From a virus: DNA of 20,513 nt. This document shows positions 13,182 to 20,513 of the stretch, piece by piece. The stretch lies in IMG/VR virus record IMGVR_UViG_3300008627_000077, positions 1 through 20,513 of that record. One strand, given 5' to 3'. The notes beneath the pieces are model-generated. The model made no database searches and was not told the origin of the DNA. It saw only the letters and a program-made list of their open reading frames with translations. A program made the translations under genes and the position numbers. Each line of letters opens with the position of its first letter. Positions within the stretch are counted from its first letter, which is position 1.

Positions 13182-13912
13182 TGTTTGGTTATCATTCATA
13201 TAATAAAAATATAAGAAATATTGTAGTATTGTTTGGAACAGTATTCAATGATATTTCTGTAAAACGATTGAAGTCTGATGGAACAACTGAGCGTGAATTT
13301 AAAGTTCCTATTGCTTATGGGCCCGCCGAAAAGTTTCTAAGTAAACTCAACCAACAAGATACAGTAACATTACCAAGAATGTCATTTGAAATTACTGATT
13401 ATTCTTATGACCCTGTAAGAAAATTACAAACCACAAAGAAATTAAAAAAAGTAAAAACTGGAAGTACGACAGATTTAAATACAATTTACAATCCTGTTCC
13501 ATATAATTTTAATATTACTTTAAGTATTATGGTAAAATATAGTGATGATGGAACACAAATTCTGGAACAAATACTTCCATACTTTACACCAGAATTTCAA
13601 GTCACTATGAATGAAATGTCTACAATGGGAGTTAAACGAGATATTCCAATTATATTAACTGGTGTTACGACAGAAGATACTTATGAAGGTGATTTTTTAA
13701 CAAGACGAGCTTTGATACATACTTTGACTTTTACTGTTAAGGGTTATATATATGGTAGAACAACTGATCAAGGAGTTATACGTGAAGTTGATGTTAATTT
13801 GGGTGCTAATATGAATGATAAGAAAGATGTGAATATTGATATTAAACCAGACCCAACAACAGCTGATGCGGATGATACATTCGGGTTCACTGAAACAATT
13901 ACTGATTTATAA
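13181..13912 (+). CDS. 15: Tail sheath stabiliser/terminator gp15
   Basis: This 243-residue protein opens MFGYHSYNKNIRNIVVLFGT. It has a conserved middle: KVPIAYGPAEKFLSKLNQQD at about 41-60, LPRMSFEITDYSYDPVRKLQ at 64-83, and NPVPYNFNITLSIMVKYSDD at about 104-123. This is the signature of the gp15 family. The hexameric ring caps the completed tail tube and sheath and connects the tail to the neck. The C-terminus is acidic. The start overlaps the gp14 stop, and gp16 begins 11 bases after its end. Length is close to T4 gp15 (272). Confidence 0.92.
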   Translation: MFGYHSYNKNIRNIVVLFGTVFNDISVKRLKSDGTTEREFKVPIAYGPAEKFLSKLNQQDTVTLPRMSFEITDYSYDPVRKLQTTKKLKKVKTGSTTDLNTIYNPVPYNFNITLSIMVKYSDDGTQILEQILPYFTPEFQVTMNEMSTMGVKRDIPIILTGVTTEDTYEGDFLTRRALIHTLTFTVKGYIYGRTTDQGVIREVDVNLGANMNDKKDVNIDIKPDPTTADADDTFGFTETITDL

Positions 13913-13923
13913 TAAGGTGAATA

Positions 13924-14322
13924 ATGAAGCAAACTACAGTAGAAAAATTGAACAAAGTCCTCGACATCACAGGGGAGTTAGTTAAAAAAGAAAAACCATT
14001 ATCCCCAGACGTGGAAGTAAACACCCAAGACCTTACATCAGAATACGAATTTTCACAAAAACAATATCATACTCTTATTGATAAAGGTAACAATGCATTA
14101 GACGAACTTTTATCTATTGCTAAGGCAGATGAAAGTCCAAGGTCTTTTGAAGTACTTGGACAATTGATAAATGGTTTAACAAATACAACTAAAGAACTTC
14201 TTGTTTTACAGAAAACAAAAAAAGAAATTGAAAAAGAGGTTAAAGATCCTTCAACAGTTAATAATTCTTTGTTTATTGGATCAACAGCCGAACTTCAGGA
14301 GCTGTTGACTAAAAAGAAATAG
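13924..14322 (+). CDS. 16: Terminase small subunit gp16
   Basis: This 132-residue, mostly helical, charged protein is shorter than T4 gp16 (164). The central part (YHTLIDKGNNALDELLSIAK, then DESPRSFEVLGQLINGLTNT at about 75-94) is the conserved coiled-coil oligomerisation core of gp16. The C-terminus ends in KKK. The protein forms rings that recognise the DNA concatemer and stimulate the ATPase of gp17 during head filling. It lies immediately before the large subunit with seven bases between them, the usual arrangement. GGTG at 13916-13919 serves as a modest ribosome binding site. Confidence 0.88.
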   Translation: MKQTTVEKLNKVLDITGELVKKEKPLSPDVEVNTQDLTSEYEFSQKQYHTLIDKGNNALDELLSIAKADESPRSFEVLGQLINGLTNTTKELLVLQKTKKEIEKEVKDPSTVNNSLFIGSTAELQELLTKKK

Positions 14323-14329
14323 GTAATTT

Positions 14330-15946
14330 ATGAGTGACCAATACTTAGGAAACTCTCTGCTGAAAAAGGCAGATGTTCAACATAATTTTACAAAAGAAGA
14401 TATTGAAGAATTTATAGCTTGTCGTGATGACATTGTATATTTCTTGGAAAAATATGTAAAGATTGTTCATGTTGACGAAGGCTTAATTCCTTTCACCCTT
14501 TTTCCCTTCCAAAAAGATTTAATACACACCTTAACCGACAACAGAAATGTTATTGTAAAGACCGGTCGGCAGGTTGGTAAGTCAACCACTACGCTTGGTT
14601 GGTTGTTACATTATGTTTTATTCAATCAATCTAAAACGGTTGGTATACTTGCAAATAAAGCTGCAACAGCAAGAGAATTATTAGGTCGTATCCAGATAGC
14701 CTATCAACACCTTCCAAAGTTTCTTCAACAAGGTTTGAAAGAATGGAACAAAGGTAGTTTAGAACTTGAAAATGGAAGTAAGATTATTGCTTCTTCCACA
14801 TCATCAAGTGCTATCCGTGGTTTTTCTTTTTCTACAATTCTATTGGATGAATTTGCTCATGTACAAAGACATATAGCAGATGAATTTATCCGTTCTGTTT
14901 ATCCAACTATTTCATCTGGTAAAGAAACAAAAGTTATTATTGTATCTACACCAAATGGTTTCAATATGTTTTACAAGTATTGGAATGATGCCGAGAATGG
15001 AACAAATGATTTCACACCATTTAAAGTTCACTGGTCTAATGTACCTAATCGTGATCAAAAATGGAAGAAAAAAATTGAAACAACAATTGGTACTGATGCA
15101 TTTAGGCAAGAGTATGAAGCAGAGTTTTTAGGTTCATCCAATACACTAATATCTTACGAAAAACTACAAGAATTATCATATAATGATCCAATATACAAAA
15201 AAAGTGATGTAGACGTTTTTAAAGAAGTAAATCCTACACATTCTTATATTATAACAGTTGATGTAGCTCGTGGACAAGGACTAGATTATTCCGCTTTTAC
15301 AGTTTTTGATATTACAGAAATACCGTATAAAGTAGTAGCAAAGTATAGAAATAATCTTGTGGCACCACTGGTCTTTCCTAATATTATAAATATTATAGGT
15401 AAGAAGTATAATGATGCTTATATTCTTATTGAGGTAAATGATATCGGTTCACAGGTTTCTGATGTTCTTCATCACGATTTGGAATATGAAAACTTATTTT
15501 CAACAGCGTGGTATGGAAGGCATGGTCAGCAACTAAGTGGTTTTGTAAGTGGTAAAAGAGATTCACAATTTGGCGTAAGAACAACAAAATCTGTGAAAAA
15601 GATAGGTTGTTCCAACTTAAAAGCCTTAATAGAAGATAATAAACTCTTAATACCAGATTACGATATTATATCAGAATTAACAACCTTTGTTTCTAGTGCA
15701 AATTCTTTTTCTGCAGAAGAAGGGGCAAATGATGATTTAGTAATGACATTGGTTTTATTTGGATGGCTGGTAGATCAACAGTATTTCAAAGAATTATCTA
15801 ATCAAAATATCAGAGATAATCTTTATAAAAATCAATTAAGTGAGATTGAAGATTTAACTACACCCTTTGGAATTATTAATAATGGCTTAAATCAAAAAGA
15901 ATATGAAATAGATGCAGAAGGAACTGCTTGGATAAATGTAGAATAA
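14330..15946 (+). CDS. 17: Terminase large subunit gp17 (ATPase and nuclease)
   Basis: This 538-residue protein is the motor that translocates DNA into the prohead and cuts the concatemer. Walker A is RQVGKST at 80-86. Walker B is ILLDE at 170-174 (D173, catalytic E174), and the coupling motif STPNG is at 206-210. The C-terminal RNase H-like nuclease has D311 (ITVDVARGQGLDYSAF), E368 (ILIEVNDIG) and D468/D469 (EGANDDLVM), matching the acidic triad of T4 gp17. T4 gp17 is about 610 residues with its Walker A near 161, so roughly 80 N-terminal residues are missing relative to T4, as in many marine relatives. The active sites appear complete. Confidence 0.97.
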   Translation: MSDQYLGNSLLKKADVQHNFTKEDIEEFIACRDDIVYFLEKYVKIVHVDEGLIPFTLFPFQKDLIHTLTDNRNVIVKTGRQVGKSTTTLGWLLHYVLFNQSKTVGILANKAATARELLGRIQIAYQHLPKFLQQGLKEWNKGSLELENGSKIIASSTSSSAIRGFSFSTILLDEFAHVQRHIADEFIRSVYPTISSGKETKVIIVSTPNGFNMFYKYWNDAENGTNDFTPFKVHWSNVPNRDQKWKKKIETTIGTDAFRQEYEAEFLGSSNTLISYEKLQELSYNDPIYKKSDVDVFKEVNPTHSYIITVDVARGQGLDYSAFTVFDITEIPYKVVAKYRNNLVAPLVFPNIINIIGKKYNDAYILIEVNDIGSQVSDVLHHDLEYENLFSTAWYGRHGQQLSGFVSGKRDSQFGVRTTKSVKKIGCSNLKALIEDNKLLIPDYDIISELTTFVSSANSFSAEEGANDDLVMTLVLFGWLVDQQYFKELSNQNIRDNLYKNQLSEIEDLTTPFGIINNGLNQKEYEIDAEGTAWINVE

Positions 15947-15976
15947 CAAATAATGAATTTGATGACAATATATCAA

Positions 15977-15984
15977 TATAAAAA
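15977..15984 (+). promoter_or_regulatory. Possible late promoter before gp18
   Basis: TATAAAAA, one base from the late consensus TATAAATA, lies in the 66-base gap between terminase and sheath genes and ends 28 bases before the gp18 ATG. A strong AAAGGAG element (16000-16006) follows. The spacing resembles the exact promoter before gp19, but the mismatch and AT-rich background keep this uncertain. Confidence 0.35.
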
Positions 15985-16012
15985 ATGTAACTTATTGTAA
16001 AGGAGAAAAATT

Positions 16013-17719
16013 ATGGCGTTTCAAGTAAGTCCTGGCATAAATGTCTCAGAAATCGATCTGACTACAGTAGTCCCTAATGTTGCCACATCTATCGGTGCTA
16101 TCGCTGGTGGTTTTCAATGGGGTCCTGTATTGGAGAGAACTTCTATCACTACAGAAAACGATTTAGTAAAAGTATTTGGTAAACCAAATGATGACACAGC
16201 AGAGTGGTTTCTTACAGCTGCTAACTATCTTGCATATTCTAACAACCTCATAGTTGTAAGAAATGTTTTGGCTAGTGCAAAGAACGCAGTAGTTGGTGAC
16301 AATGATGCAGGAACCGCAGCAAATGTAAACAATGCAACTGATTATGACAGTGATACCTTCACTGATCAATTGTTTGTTGCAAAGTATCCCGGAGAATTAG
16401 GAAATAGTCTGAAAGTAGAAGCATGTGACCAAGACGCATTTAGTGCTTGGACATATAAATCACATTTTGATAGAGCACCCGGAACATCTACTGATGTTTC
16501 TAATGCGGGTGGTTCAAATGATGAAATGCACGTTATTGTTATTGATGAAGACGGGTTGTGGACAGGTACACCCGGTGAAGTATTAGAAAAACATGCTTTT
16601 GTAAGTAAAGCATCTGATGCTAAAAGAATTGATGGTTCTTCTAATTATGTTAAAAATGTTCTTAGAAATGAATCAGCATATGTATGGTTGGGTCAAGTCA
16701 CAGAATTGACAGCACAGAGTGTTGCAGCCGGTACTGCGGCAGGGCAACCTAAAGCTGGTGCAACTTTTCAAATTTTTGATAGTGCTGTATCTGGTGAAGA
16801 ATATCCCGGTGGTTCATTAACACTTGGTGTCGATGGTAATGATTTGACTGATCCTGAATTACAAGCTGCTTATGCACTTTATATTGTTCCAGAAGTTGTA
16901 GATGTTACACTCGTTATGGGTGGACCTGCATCAACAACAACAGGTCGTTATATTGTTGATAATATTACATCTGTAAGAAAAGATTGTATTGCTCTTGTAT
17001 CACCTGCAAAGGCTTCAGTAGTAACTGCTGGAACAGGTCAAGTAGCTGCACTTACCACAGATAATACTGCTCTTGGTTCTTCAAGTTACGCAGTTATGGA
17101 TGGTGCATGGAAATATCAGTATGACAGATACAATGATGTTTTCCGTTATGTTCCAATGAACGGTGACATGGCTGGATTGTGTGCAAGAACAGATTTCACG
17201 AATGATGCTTGGTGGTCACCTGCTGGGTTGAATCGTGGTACGATTAAAAATGTTGTTAAATTATCTTGGGAAGCTACTAAGGCAAACCGTGATACACTTT
17301 ATCAGCTTGGTATTAATCCTTTAATTACACAAAGAGGTTCTGGTGTAGTTCTTTGGGGTGATAAGACAATGCAGACAGTTCCAAGTGTATTTAATAGAAT
17401 TAATGTACGAAGATTATTTATTGTTTTGGAAAAATCAATTAGTATTGCAGCTAAAGCAATGTTATTTGAGTTCAATGATGAATTTACACGCTCACAATTC
17501 GTAAATATGGTTGAACCTTTCTTGAGAGAAGTACAAGGTAGACGTGGTATTACTGACTTTAAGGTAGTTTGTGATAGTTCAAATAATACTGGACAGATTA
17601 TTGACACAAATAGTTTTGTTGGTGACATTTATGTTAAACCAGCAAGGTCTGTTAACTTTATTCAATTGAACTTTATTGCCGCTAGATCAGACGTTTCTTT
17701 TTCAGAAATTGGTGGTTAA
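16013..17719 (+). CDS. 18: Contractile tail sheath protein gp18
   Basis: At 568 residues it is shorter than T4 gp18 (659). The N-terminus (FQVSPGINVSEIDLTTVVPN, then GAIAGGFQWGPVLERTSI) is typical of sheath proteins. A variable outer domain spans roughly 90-340. The strongly conserved C-terminal part starts at about 400 (WWSPAGLNRGTIKNVVKLSW), includes GINPLITQRGSGVVLWGDKT near 434-453 and RRLFIVLEKSI, and ends DVSFSEIGG. It polymerises around the tail tube and contracts at infection. It has its own leader with a strong ribosome binding site, consistent with high expression. Shortening relative to T4 is expected in the outer variable domain. Confidence 0.97.
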   Translation: MAFQVSPGINVSEIDLTTVVPNVATSIGAIAGGFQWGPVLERTSITTENDLVKVFGKPNDDTAEWFLTAANYLAYSNNLIVVRNVLASAKNAVVGDNDAGTAANVNNATDYDSDTFTDQLFVAKYPGELGNSLKVEACDQDAFSAWTYKSHFDRAPGTSTDVSNAGGSNDEMHVIVIDEDGLWTGTPGEVLEKHAFVSKASDAKRIDGSSNYVKNVLRNESAYVWLGQVTELTAQSVAAGTAAGQPKAGATFQIFDSAVSGEEYPGGSLTLGVDGNDLTDPELQAAYALYIVPEVVDVTLVMGGPASTTTGRYIVDNITSVRKDCIALVSPAKASVVTAGTGQVAALTTDNTALGSSSYAVMDGAWKYQYDRYNDVFRYVPMNGDMAGLCARTDFTNDAWWSPAGLNRGTIKNVVKLSWEATKANRDTLYQLGINPLITQRGSGVVLWGDKTMQTVPSVFNRINVRRLFIVLEKSISIAAKAMLFEFNDEFTRSQFVNMVEPFLREVQGRRGITDFKVVCDSSNNTGQIIDTNSFVGDIYVKPARSVNFIQLNFIAARSDVSFSEIGG

Positions 17720-17722
17720 TCT

Positions 17723-17730
17723 TATAAATA
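17723..17730 (+). promoter_or_regulatory. T4-type late promoter before gp19
   Basis: A perfect TATAAATA lies in the 40-base gap between the sheath and tube genes. It is followed by AAAGGAG (17744-17750) and the gp19 ATG at 17760. The distance to the ribosome binding site gives a leader of about 20-30 bases, as in T4 late genes. Confidence 0.7.
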
Positions 17731-17759
17731 CATATATAAACTTAAAGGAGTAATAAACA

Positions 17760-18356
17760 ATGGCTACAATTTCAGATTTTAAAAACAATTTTAGAGGTGG
17801 AGTTCGTCCCAATCTCTATCAAGTTGTAATTAACACACCTATTTTGGGACAGATGAATTTAGAATTTCTCGGAAAGACTACTCAAATTCCAGGTTCTGCA
17901 ATTGGTAATATTGATGTTCCTTATCGCGGTCGTATGTTAAAAGTTCCGGGAGATCGCACATTTGAAGATTGGACAGTAACAATTCTAAATGATCCAGATT
18001 GGCAACATAGAACTGCTATGGAAGAATGGATGAACCGAATTACTAACCATTCACAAAATAGAACATCAACAACAGCTAATGGTGTCTATGGTTCAGCTGC
18101 TGTTTCTCAGTTAGATCGTAGTGGTGGGGTTATTAGAACATATCGTATTCAAGATATGTATCCAACGACCGTAGCCCCAATTGAATTAACAATGGAACCT
18201 GATGGAGCGCCGGAAGAATTTCAGGTAACATTTGCTATAAATAATTGGACAGTTGATGGTGCTGGTATGGATGGTTCTAGTACTAATGGAGTTGATGTTT
18301 CAATTAGTGGTTCAATTAATATTGGTGGTGTAACAATTAGTGGAAGCACACGATAA
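17760..18356 (+). CDS. 19: Tail tube protein gp19
   Basis: This 198-residue protein has the N-terminus ATISDFKNNFRGGVRPNLYQ, then FLGKTTQIPGSAIGNIDVPY at about 37-56, VPGDRTFEDWTVTILND at 62-78, and EDGAPEEF-like MEPDGAPEEFQVTFAINNW near 145-163. All are typical of gp19, which stacks as hexamers to form the inner DNA channel inside the sheath. T4 gp19 has 163 residues; this one has an added C-terminal tail of about 30 residues (NGVDVSISGSINIGGVTISG) of alternating hydrophobic and polar character. The gene has its own late promoter and is closed by a strong terminator, so its transcript can be made separately. Confidence 0.95.
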   Translation: MATISDFKNNFRGGVRPNLYQVVINTPILGQMNLEFLGKTTQIPGSAIGNIDVPYRGRMLKVPGDRTFEDWTVTILNDPDWQHRTAMEEWMNRITNHSQNRTSTTANGVYGSAAVSQLDRSGGVIRTYRIQDMYPTTVAPIELTMEPDGAPEEFQVTFAINNWTVDGAGMDGSSTNGVDVSISGSINIGGVTISGSTR

Positions 18357-18363
18357 TTTTTGA

Positions 18364-18395
18364 AAAGGGGGAGTATTACTCCCCCTTTCTTTTTA
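18364..18395 (+). terminator. Intrinsic terminator after gp19
   Basis: A ten-base-pair perfect stem (aaagggggag at 18364-18373 with ctccccettt-type complement at 18379-18388, read CTCCCCCTTT) closes a five-base loop (tatta) and is followed by a run of five T (18390-18394). This is the most G+C-rich hairpin in the region, lies eight bases after the gp19 stop, and matches a rho-independent terminator. Confidence 0.92.
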
Positions 18396-18418
18396 TAATA
18401 ATATAGAGGACAACGTTT

Positions 18419-19918
18419 ATGGCTGGATTTGAATTATTTGGTTTTGAAATAGTAAAGAAAACAAACAAGAAGAACAAATCATTTATAACACCAGAAAATC
18501 TTGACGGTGCTACGCAAATTGTTGAGGCTGGTGGTATATTGGGTCATTACCTAGATACAGGTATTGATGCAAAAGATGAAAATGTTCTTATTAAGAAATA
18601 TCGTGAAATGTCTATGTCGCAAGAAGTTGACTTAGCAATTTCTGATGTTGTTAATGAAGCTGTTGTTCACGAAGATGGGAAACCAACTGTTGCTATTTCT
18701 TTAGACAATGTAGAACAGAGTGATGGAATAAAAACTAAAATATCTAATGAATTCAAAAACATTTTACGTCTATTAGATTTTAATAAAACTGGTTCAGATT
18801 TATTTAAAAAATGGTATATTGATGCAAAAATATATCATCATATCATAATTGATAAAAATAAAATAAAAAATGGTATACAAGAATTAATTCCAATTGATGC
18901 ATTAAATATACAAAAAGTAAAAGAAATAAAAAAAGAAAAAGATCCTGTAACAAATGTTGAAATGGTAGCTGATACGCAAGAATATTTTGTTTATACACCA
19001 AATGATCATGCTATTACTGATGTAGTTCGTGTGGCACCAGATTCTATTTCTTATGTTCATTCTGGTATGGTGGACAATCAAAAACAAATTATTATAGGTT
19101 ATCTATATAAGTCAATAAAACCATTCAATCAATTAAGAATGATTGAAGATTCACTCGTTATCTATCGTTTAGCAAGAGCTCCAGAAAGACGAATCTTTTA
19201 TATTGATGTTGGTAACTTACCGAAATTAAAAGCAGAACAATATTTACGTTCTGTAATGGACAAATATAAACAAAAAGTAATTTACAATGCTTCATCGGGT
19301 GAAGTAGAAGATCAGAAAAAACAGATGTCAATGTTAGAAGATTTCTGGCTACCACGAAGAGATGGTGGTAGGGGAACCGAGATTTCTACATTACCATCAG
19401 GTCAAAATTTAGGTGAGATCGAAGATATTGAATATTTCAGAAAGAAACTATATCAATCTCTAAGCGTTCCAATTTCCCGTATTGAAGGAACAGAACAAAC
19501 TGCATTTAATCTTGGTCGAGCTTCAGAAATTAATAGAGATGAAATAAAATTTACTAAGTTTATTGCTAAGTTACGACATAGATTTTCACATCTGTTCACA
19601 GATTTGTTAAGAATACAATTAATCTTGAAGGGTATTATTAACGAAGAAGATTGGTTTGAGATCAAAGATAATATTGATTATATCTGGACAAAAGATTCAC
19701 ATTTCTCTGAACTAAAGAACAATGAAATTATAAGAGAACGATTTGAAATTTTACAAACTATGGAAGAATATATTGGTAAATATGTTTCTCAAGAATGGGT
19801 AAGAAAAAATGTTCTTCAACAAACAGAAGAAGAAATAAAAGAAATGCAAAAACAGATTGATAAAGAAAAAGAAGAAGAGCCTCAAGAAGATGATATAGGT
19901 GATATGGAGGATGTTTAA
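18419..19918 (+). CDS. 20: Portal vertex protein gp20
   Basis: This 499-residue protein is the dodecameric portal through which DNA enters and leaves the head; it also nucleates prohead assembly. Diagnostic stretches are LVIYRLARAPERRIFYIDVG at 246-265, EDFWLPRRDGGRGTEISTLP at 307-326, and YFRKKLYQSLSVPISRIEGT at about 339-358, the region used as a marker (g20) for marine T4-like phages. T4 gp20 has 524 residues. The C-terminus is a charged helix rich in Glu and Lys. It lies after the gp19 terminator with only a short leader (AGAGGA at 18405-18410), so it needs readthrough or an unrecognised promoter. Its stop overlaps the next start (TAATG). Confidence 0.97.
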   Translation: MAGFELFGFEIVKKTNKKNKSFITPENLDGATQIVEAGGILGHYLDTGIDAKDENVLIKKYREMSMSQEVDLAISDVVNEAVVHEDGKPTVAISLDNVEQSDGIKTKISNEFKNILRLLDFNKTGSDLFKKWYIDAKIYHHIIIDKNKIKNGIQELIPIDALNIQKVKEIKKEKDPVTNVEMVADTQEYFVYTPNDHAITDVVRVAPDSISYVHSGMVDNQKQIIIGYLYKSIKPFNQLRMIEDSLVIYRLARAPERRIFYIDVGNLPKLKAEQYLRSVMDKYKQKVIYNASSGEVEDQKKQMSMLEDFWLPRRDGGRGTEISTLPSGQNLGEIEDIEYFRKKLYQSLSVPISRIEGTEQTAFNLGRASEINRDEIKFTKFIAKLRHRFSHLFTDLLRIQLILKGIINEEDWFEIKDNIDYIWTKDSHFSELKNNEIIRERFEILQTMEEYIGKYVSQEWVRKNVLQQTEEEIKEMQKQIDKEKEEEPQEDDIGDMEDV

Positions 19919-20145
19919 TGTCATTAAGAAAATCTAGCTTTATTAAAAATTATAAAAAGAAACTTTCTGTTACTGATTTAAGTAACACGAAAGAGGCTAT
20001 TCATTATGCCTTTAAATTAACAGATAAATATGGTATAAATAAGTTAGATAAATCTATTTTTGAAGCATCTATTAAATATAATATTGAAGAAAATATATTA
20101 AGAGATAATATTGATAATTTTTTTGAAAGGGATAACAATGAGTGA
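19918..20145 (+). CDS. Small unknown protein after portal
   Basis: This 75-residue, mostly helical protein opens SLRKSSFIKNYKKKLSVTDL and continues with IHYAFKLTDKYGINKLDKSI, then NIEENILRDNIDNFFERDNN. It has a basic N-terminus and an acidic C-terminus. The ATG overlaps the portal stop. It stands where T4 has its small prohead core genes, between 20 and 21, but I see no clear family match. Extremely AT-rich codon usage agrees with the neighbouring genes. A role in prohead assembly is a positional inference. Another possibility is a small regulatory protein. Confidence 0.6.
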   Translation: MSLRKSSFIKNYKKKLSVTDLSNTKEAIHYAFKLTDKYGINKLDKSIFEASIKYNIEENILRDNIDNFFERDNNE

Positions 20146-20332
20146 TTTAAAGCACACAATTTTTCAAAACATTTTAGATAAAAAATATACAAAAGCAAAT
20201 AAAGACTTTGAAGGTATTATGAAAGATAAAGTTTTTTCTGCTATCAATAATTTCAAAAAAGATTTTACATATAGCCCCTCAGATACTTCTGAAGTAGAAC
20301 CATCAACACCAGAGGATAAACAAGATGAATAA
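20138..20332 (+). CDS. Probable prohead core protein, gp67-like
   Basis: This 64-residue protein starts at ATG 20138. GAAAGG (20125-20130) is well spaced for it, whereas the earlier in-frame ATG at 20111 lies deep in the previous gene. The sequence DLKHTIFQNILDKKYTKANK, then FEGIMKDKVFSAINNFKKDF, is followed by a Ser/Pro/Glu/Asp-rich acidic tail (PSTPEDKQDE). This layout (short helix with FxxxMxxK and an INNF segment, then an acidic tail) resembles T4 gp67, an internal prohead core protein encoded between genes 20 and 21. The similarity is of pattern and position, so the assignment is tentative. It overlaps both neighbours by a few bases. Confidence 0.5.
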   Translation: MSDLKHTIFQNILDKKYTKANKDFEGIMKDKVFSAINNFKKDFTYSPSDTSEVEPSTPEDKQDE

Positions 20333-20513
20333 TGTAGAAACACAAGATGAAGCATTAAATATAGCACAACGAAATAAAAAATCTAGGTTAATGAAAGCCA
20401 AAGGTAAAATTATTGCTCGTAAACGTGCTATATCAATGAAGAAAAAATCTAGTCCAGAAAAGTTGAAGAAGAAGGCTCAGAAGAAAGCAAGAGATTTAAT
20501 TGCTAAGAAAATG
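20325..20513 (+). CDS. Very basic small protein, 3'-truncated by window end
   Basis: The ATG at 20325 overlaps the end of the preceding gene, and 63 codons are visible without a stop, running to the last base of the window. The product is strikingly basic: by hand count 17 Lys and 5 Arg of 63 residues, with blocks such as AKGKIIARKRAISMKKKSSP and KLKKKAQKKARDLIAKKM. Proteins with this ASPEKLKKRAQKxAR-type pattern occur at this place in marine T4-like phages, unnamed. It could bind nucleic acid or pair with acidic core proteins inside the prohead. The function is not known. Confidence 0.65.
   Translation, partial: MNNVETQDEALNIAQRNKKSRLMKAKGKIIARKRAISMKKKSSPEKLKKKAQKKARDLIAKKM

Noticed and set aside
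14880-15131. 83-codon frame within the terminase gene
   Set aside because: It is fully inside gp17, whose frame carries all the catalytic motifs. The internal frame is a by-product of AT-rich composition.
15947-16012. Second terminator between gp17 and gp18
   Set aside because: No G+C-rich stem or T run is present in this gap.
18390-18410. TATAATAATATA as a late promoter for the portal gene
   Set aside because: It departs from TATAAATA at several positions and lies in the T-rich tail of the terminator. It is too weak to list.
1-20513. tRNA genes or insertion sequences
   Set aside because: No cloverleaf-like segment, transposase frame or terminal inverted repeats were found. Nearly all of the window is occupied by phage coding sequence.

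Overview
The window is part of the late (virion) gene region of a T4-like tailed phage with a contractile tail. The T4 order neck gp13, neck gp14, sheath terminator gp15, small terminase gp16, large terminase gp17, sheath gp18, tube gp19, portal gp20 is preserved without interruption at 11586-19918. All genes are on the + strand and tightly packed. The core genes are AT-rich, with many short overlaps (TAATG). TATAAATA, the T4 late-promoter consensus, stands in two gene gaps, and one clear intrinsic terminator is present. The tail-fibre vocabulary (AKIADDAV repeats, GSSLTG hinges, NTLDDYEEGTWTP, KILQVVH domains, small YPxIGDQLD proteins) is typical of marine T4-like myoviruses such as pelagiphages, cyanophages and uncultured ocean phages. 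The host itself cannot be read from this window.

Layout. (1) 1-8268: an array of short tail-fibre or receptor-binding genes. Most are followed directly by a small gene ending in a YPxxxxQLD...KYPK-like motif, giving about six fibre/partner pairs. The array also holds a membrane-anchored coiled-coil gene, a 42-residue ORF, and at least two remnants of lost copies. (2) 8286-8594: an isolated, very AT-rich unknown gene. (3) 8607-11579: a late promoter followed by structural genes, including a 631-residue repeat-rich fibre, a short coiled-coil protein and a 71-residue structural protein. (4) 11586-15946: gp13 to gp17 (neck, tail completion, DNA packaging). (5) 15947-18400: tail sheath and tube genes, each with its own leader. 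The tube gene is bracketed by a TATAAATA promoter and a strong hairpin terminator. (6) 18419-20513: portal, then three small genes (unknown, acidic-tailed probable prohead core protein, and a very basic protein cut by the window end) where T4 has its prohead core genes.

How the genes fit together. gp20 forms the portal, gp16/gp17 pump DNA through it, gp13/gp14 close the filled head, gp15 caps the tail, and gp18/gp19 form the contractile sheath and tube. The fibre array presumably supplies the adhesins. Its most striking feature is modular duplication: a few N-terminal attachment modules are joined, through a DNA-conserved hinge, to unrelated C-terminal tips. Remnants at 6141-6315 and 4863-4882 show that the array recombines.
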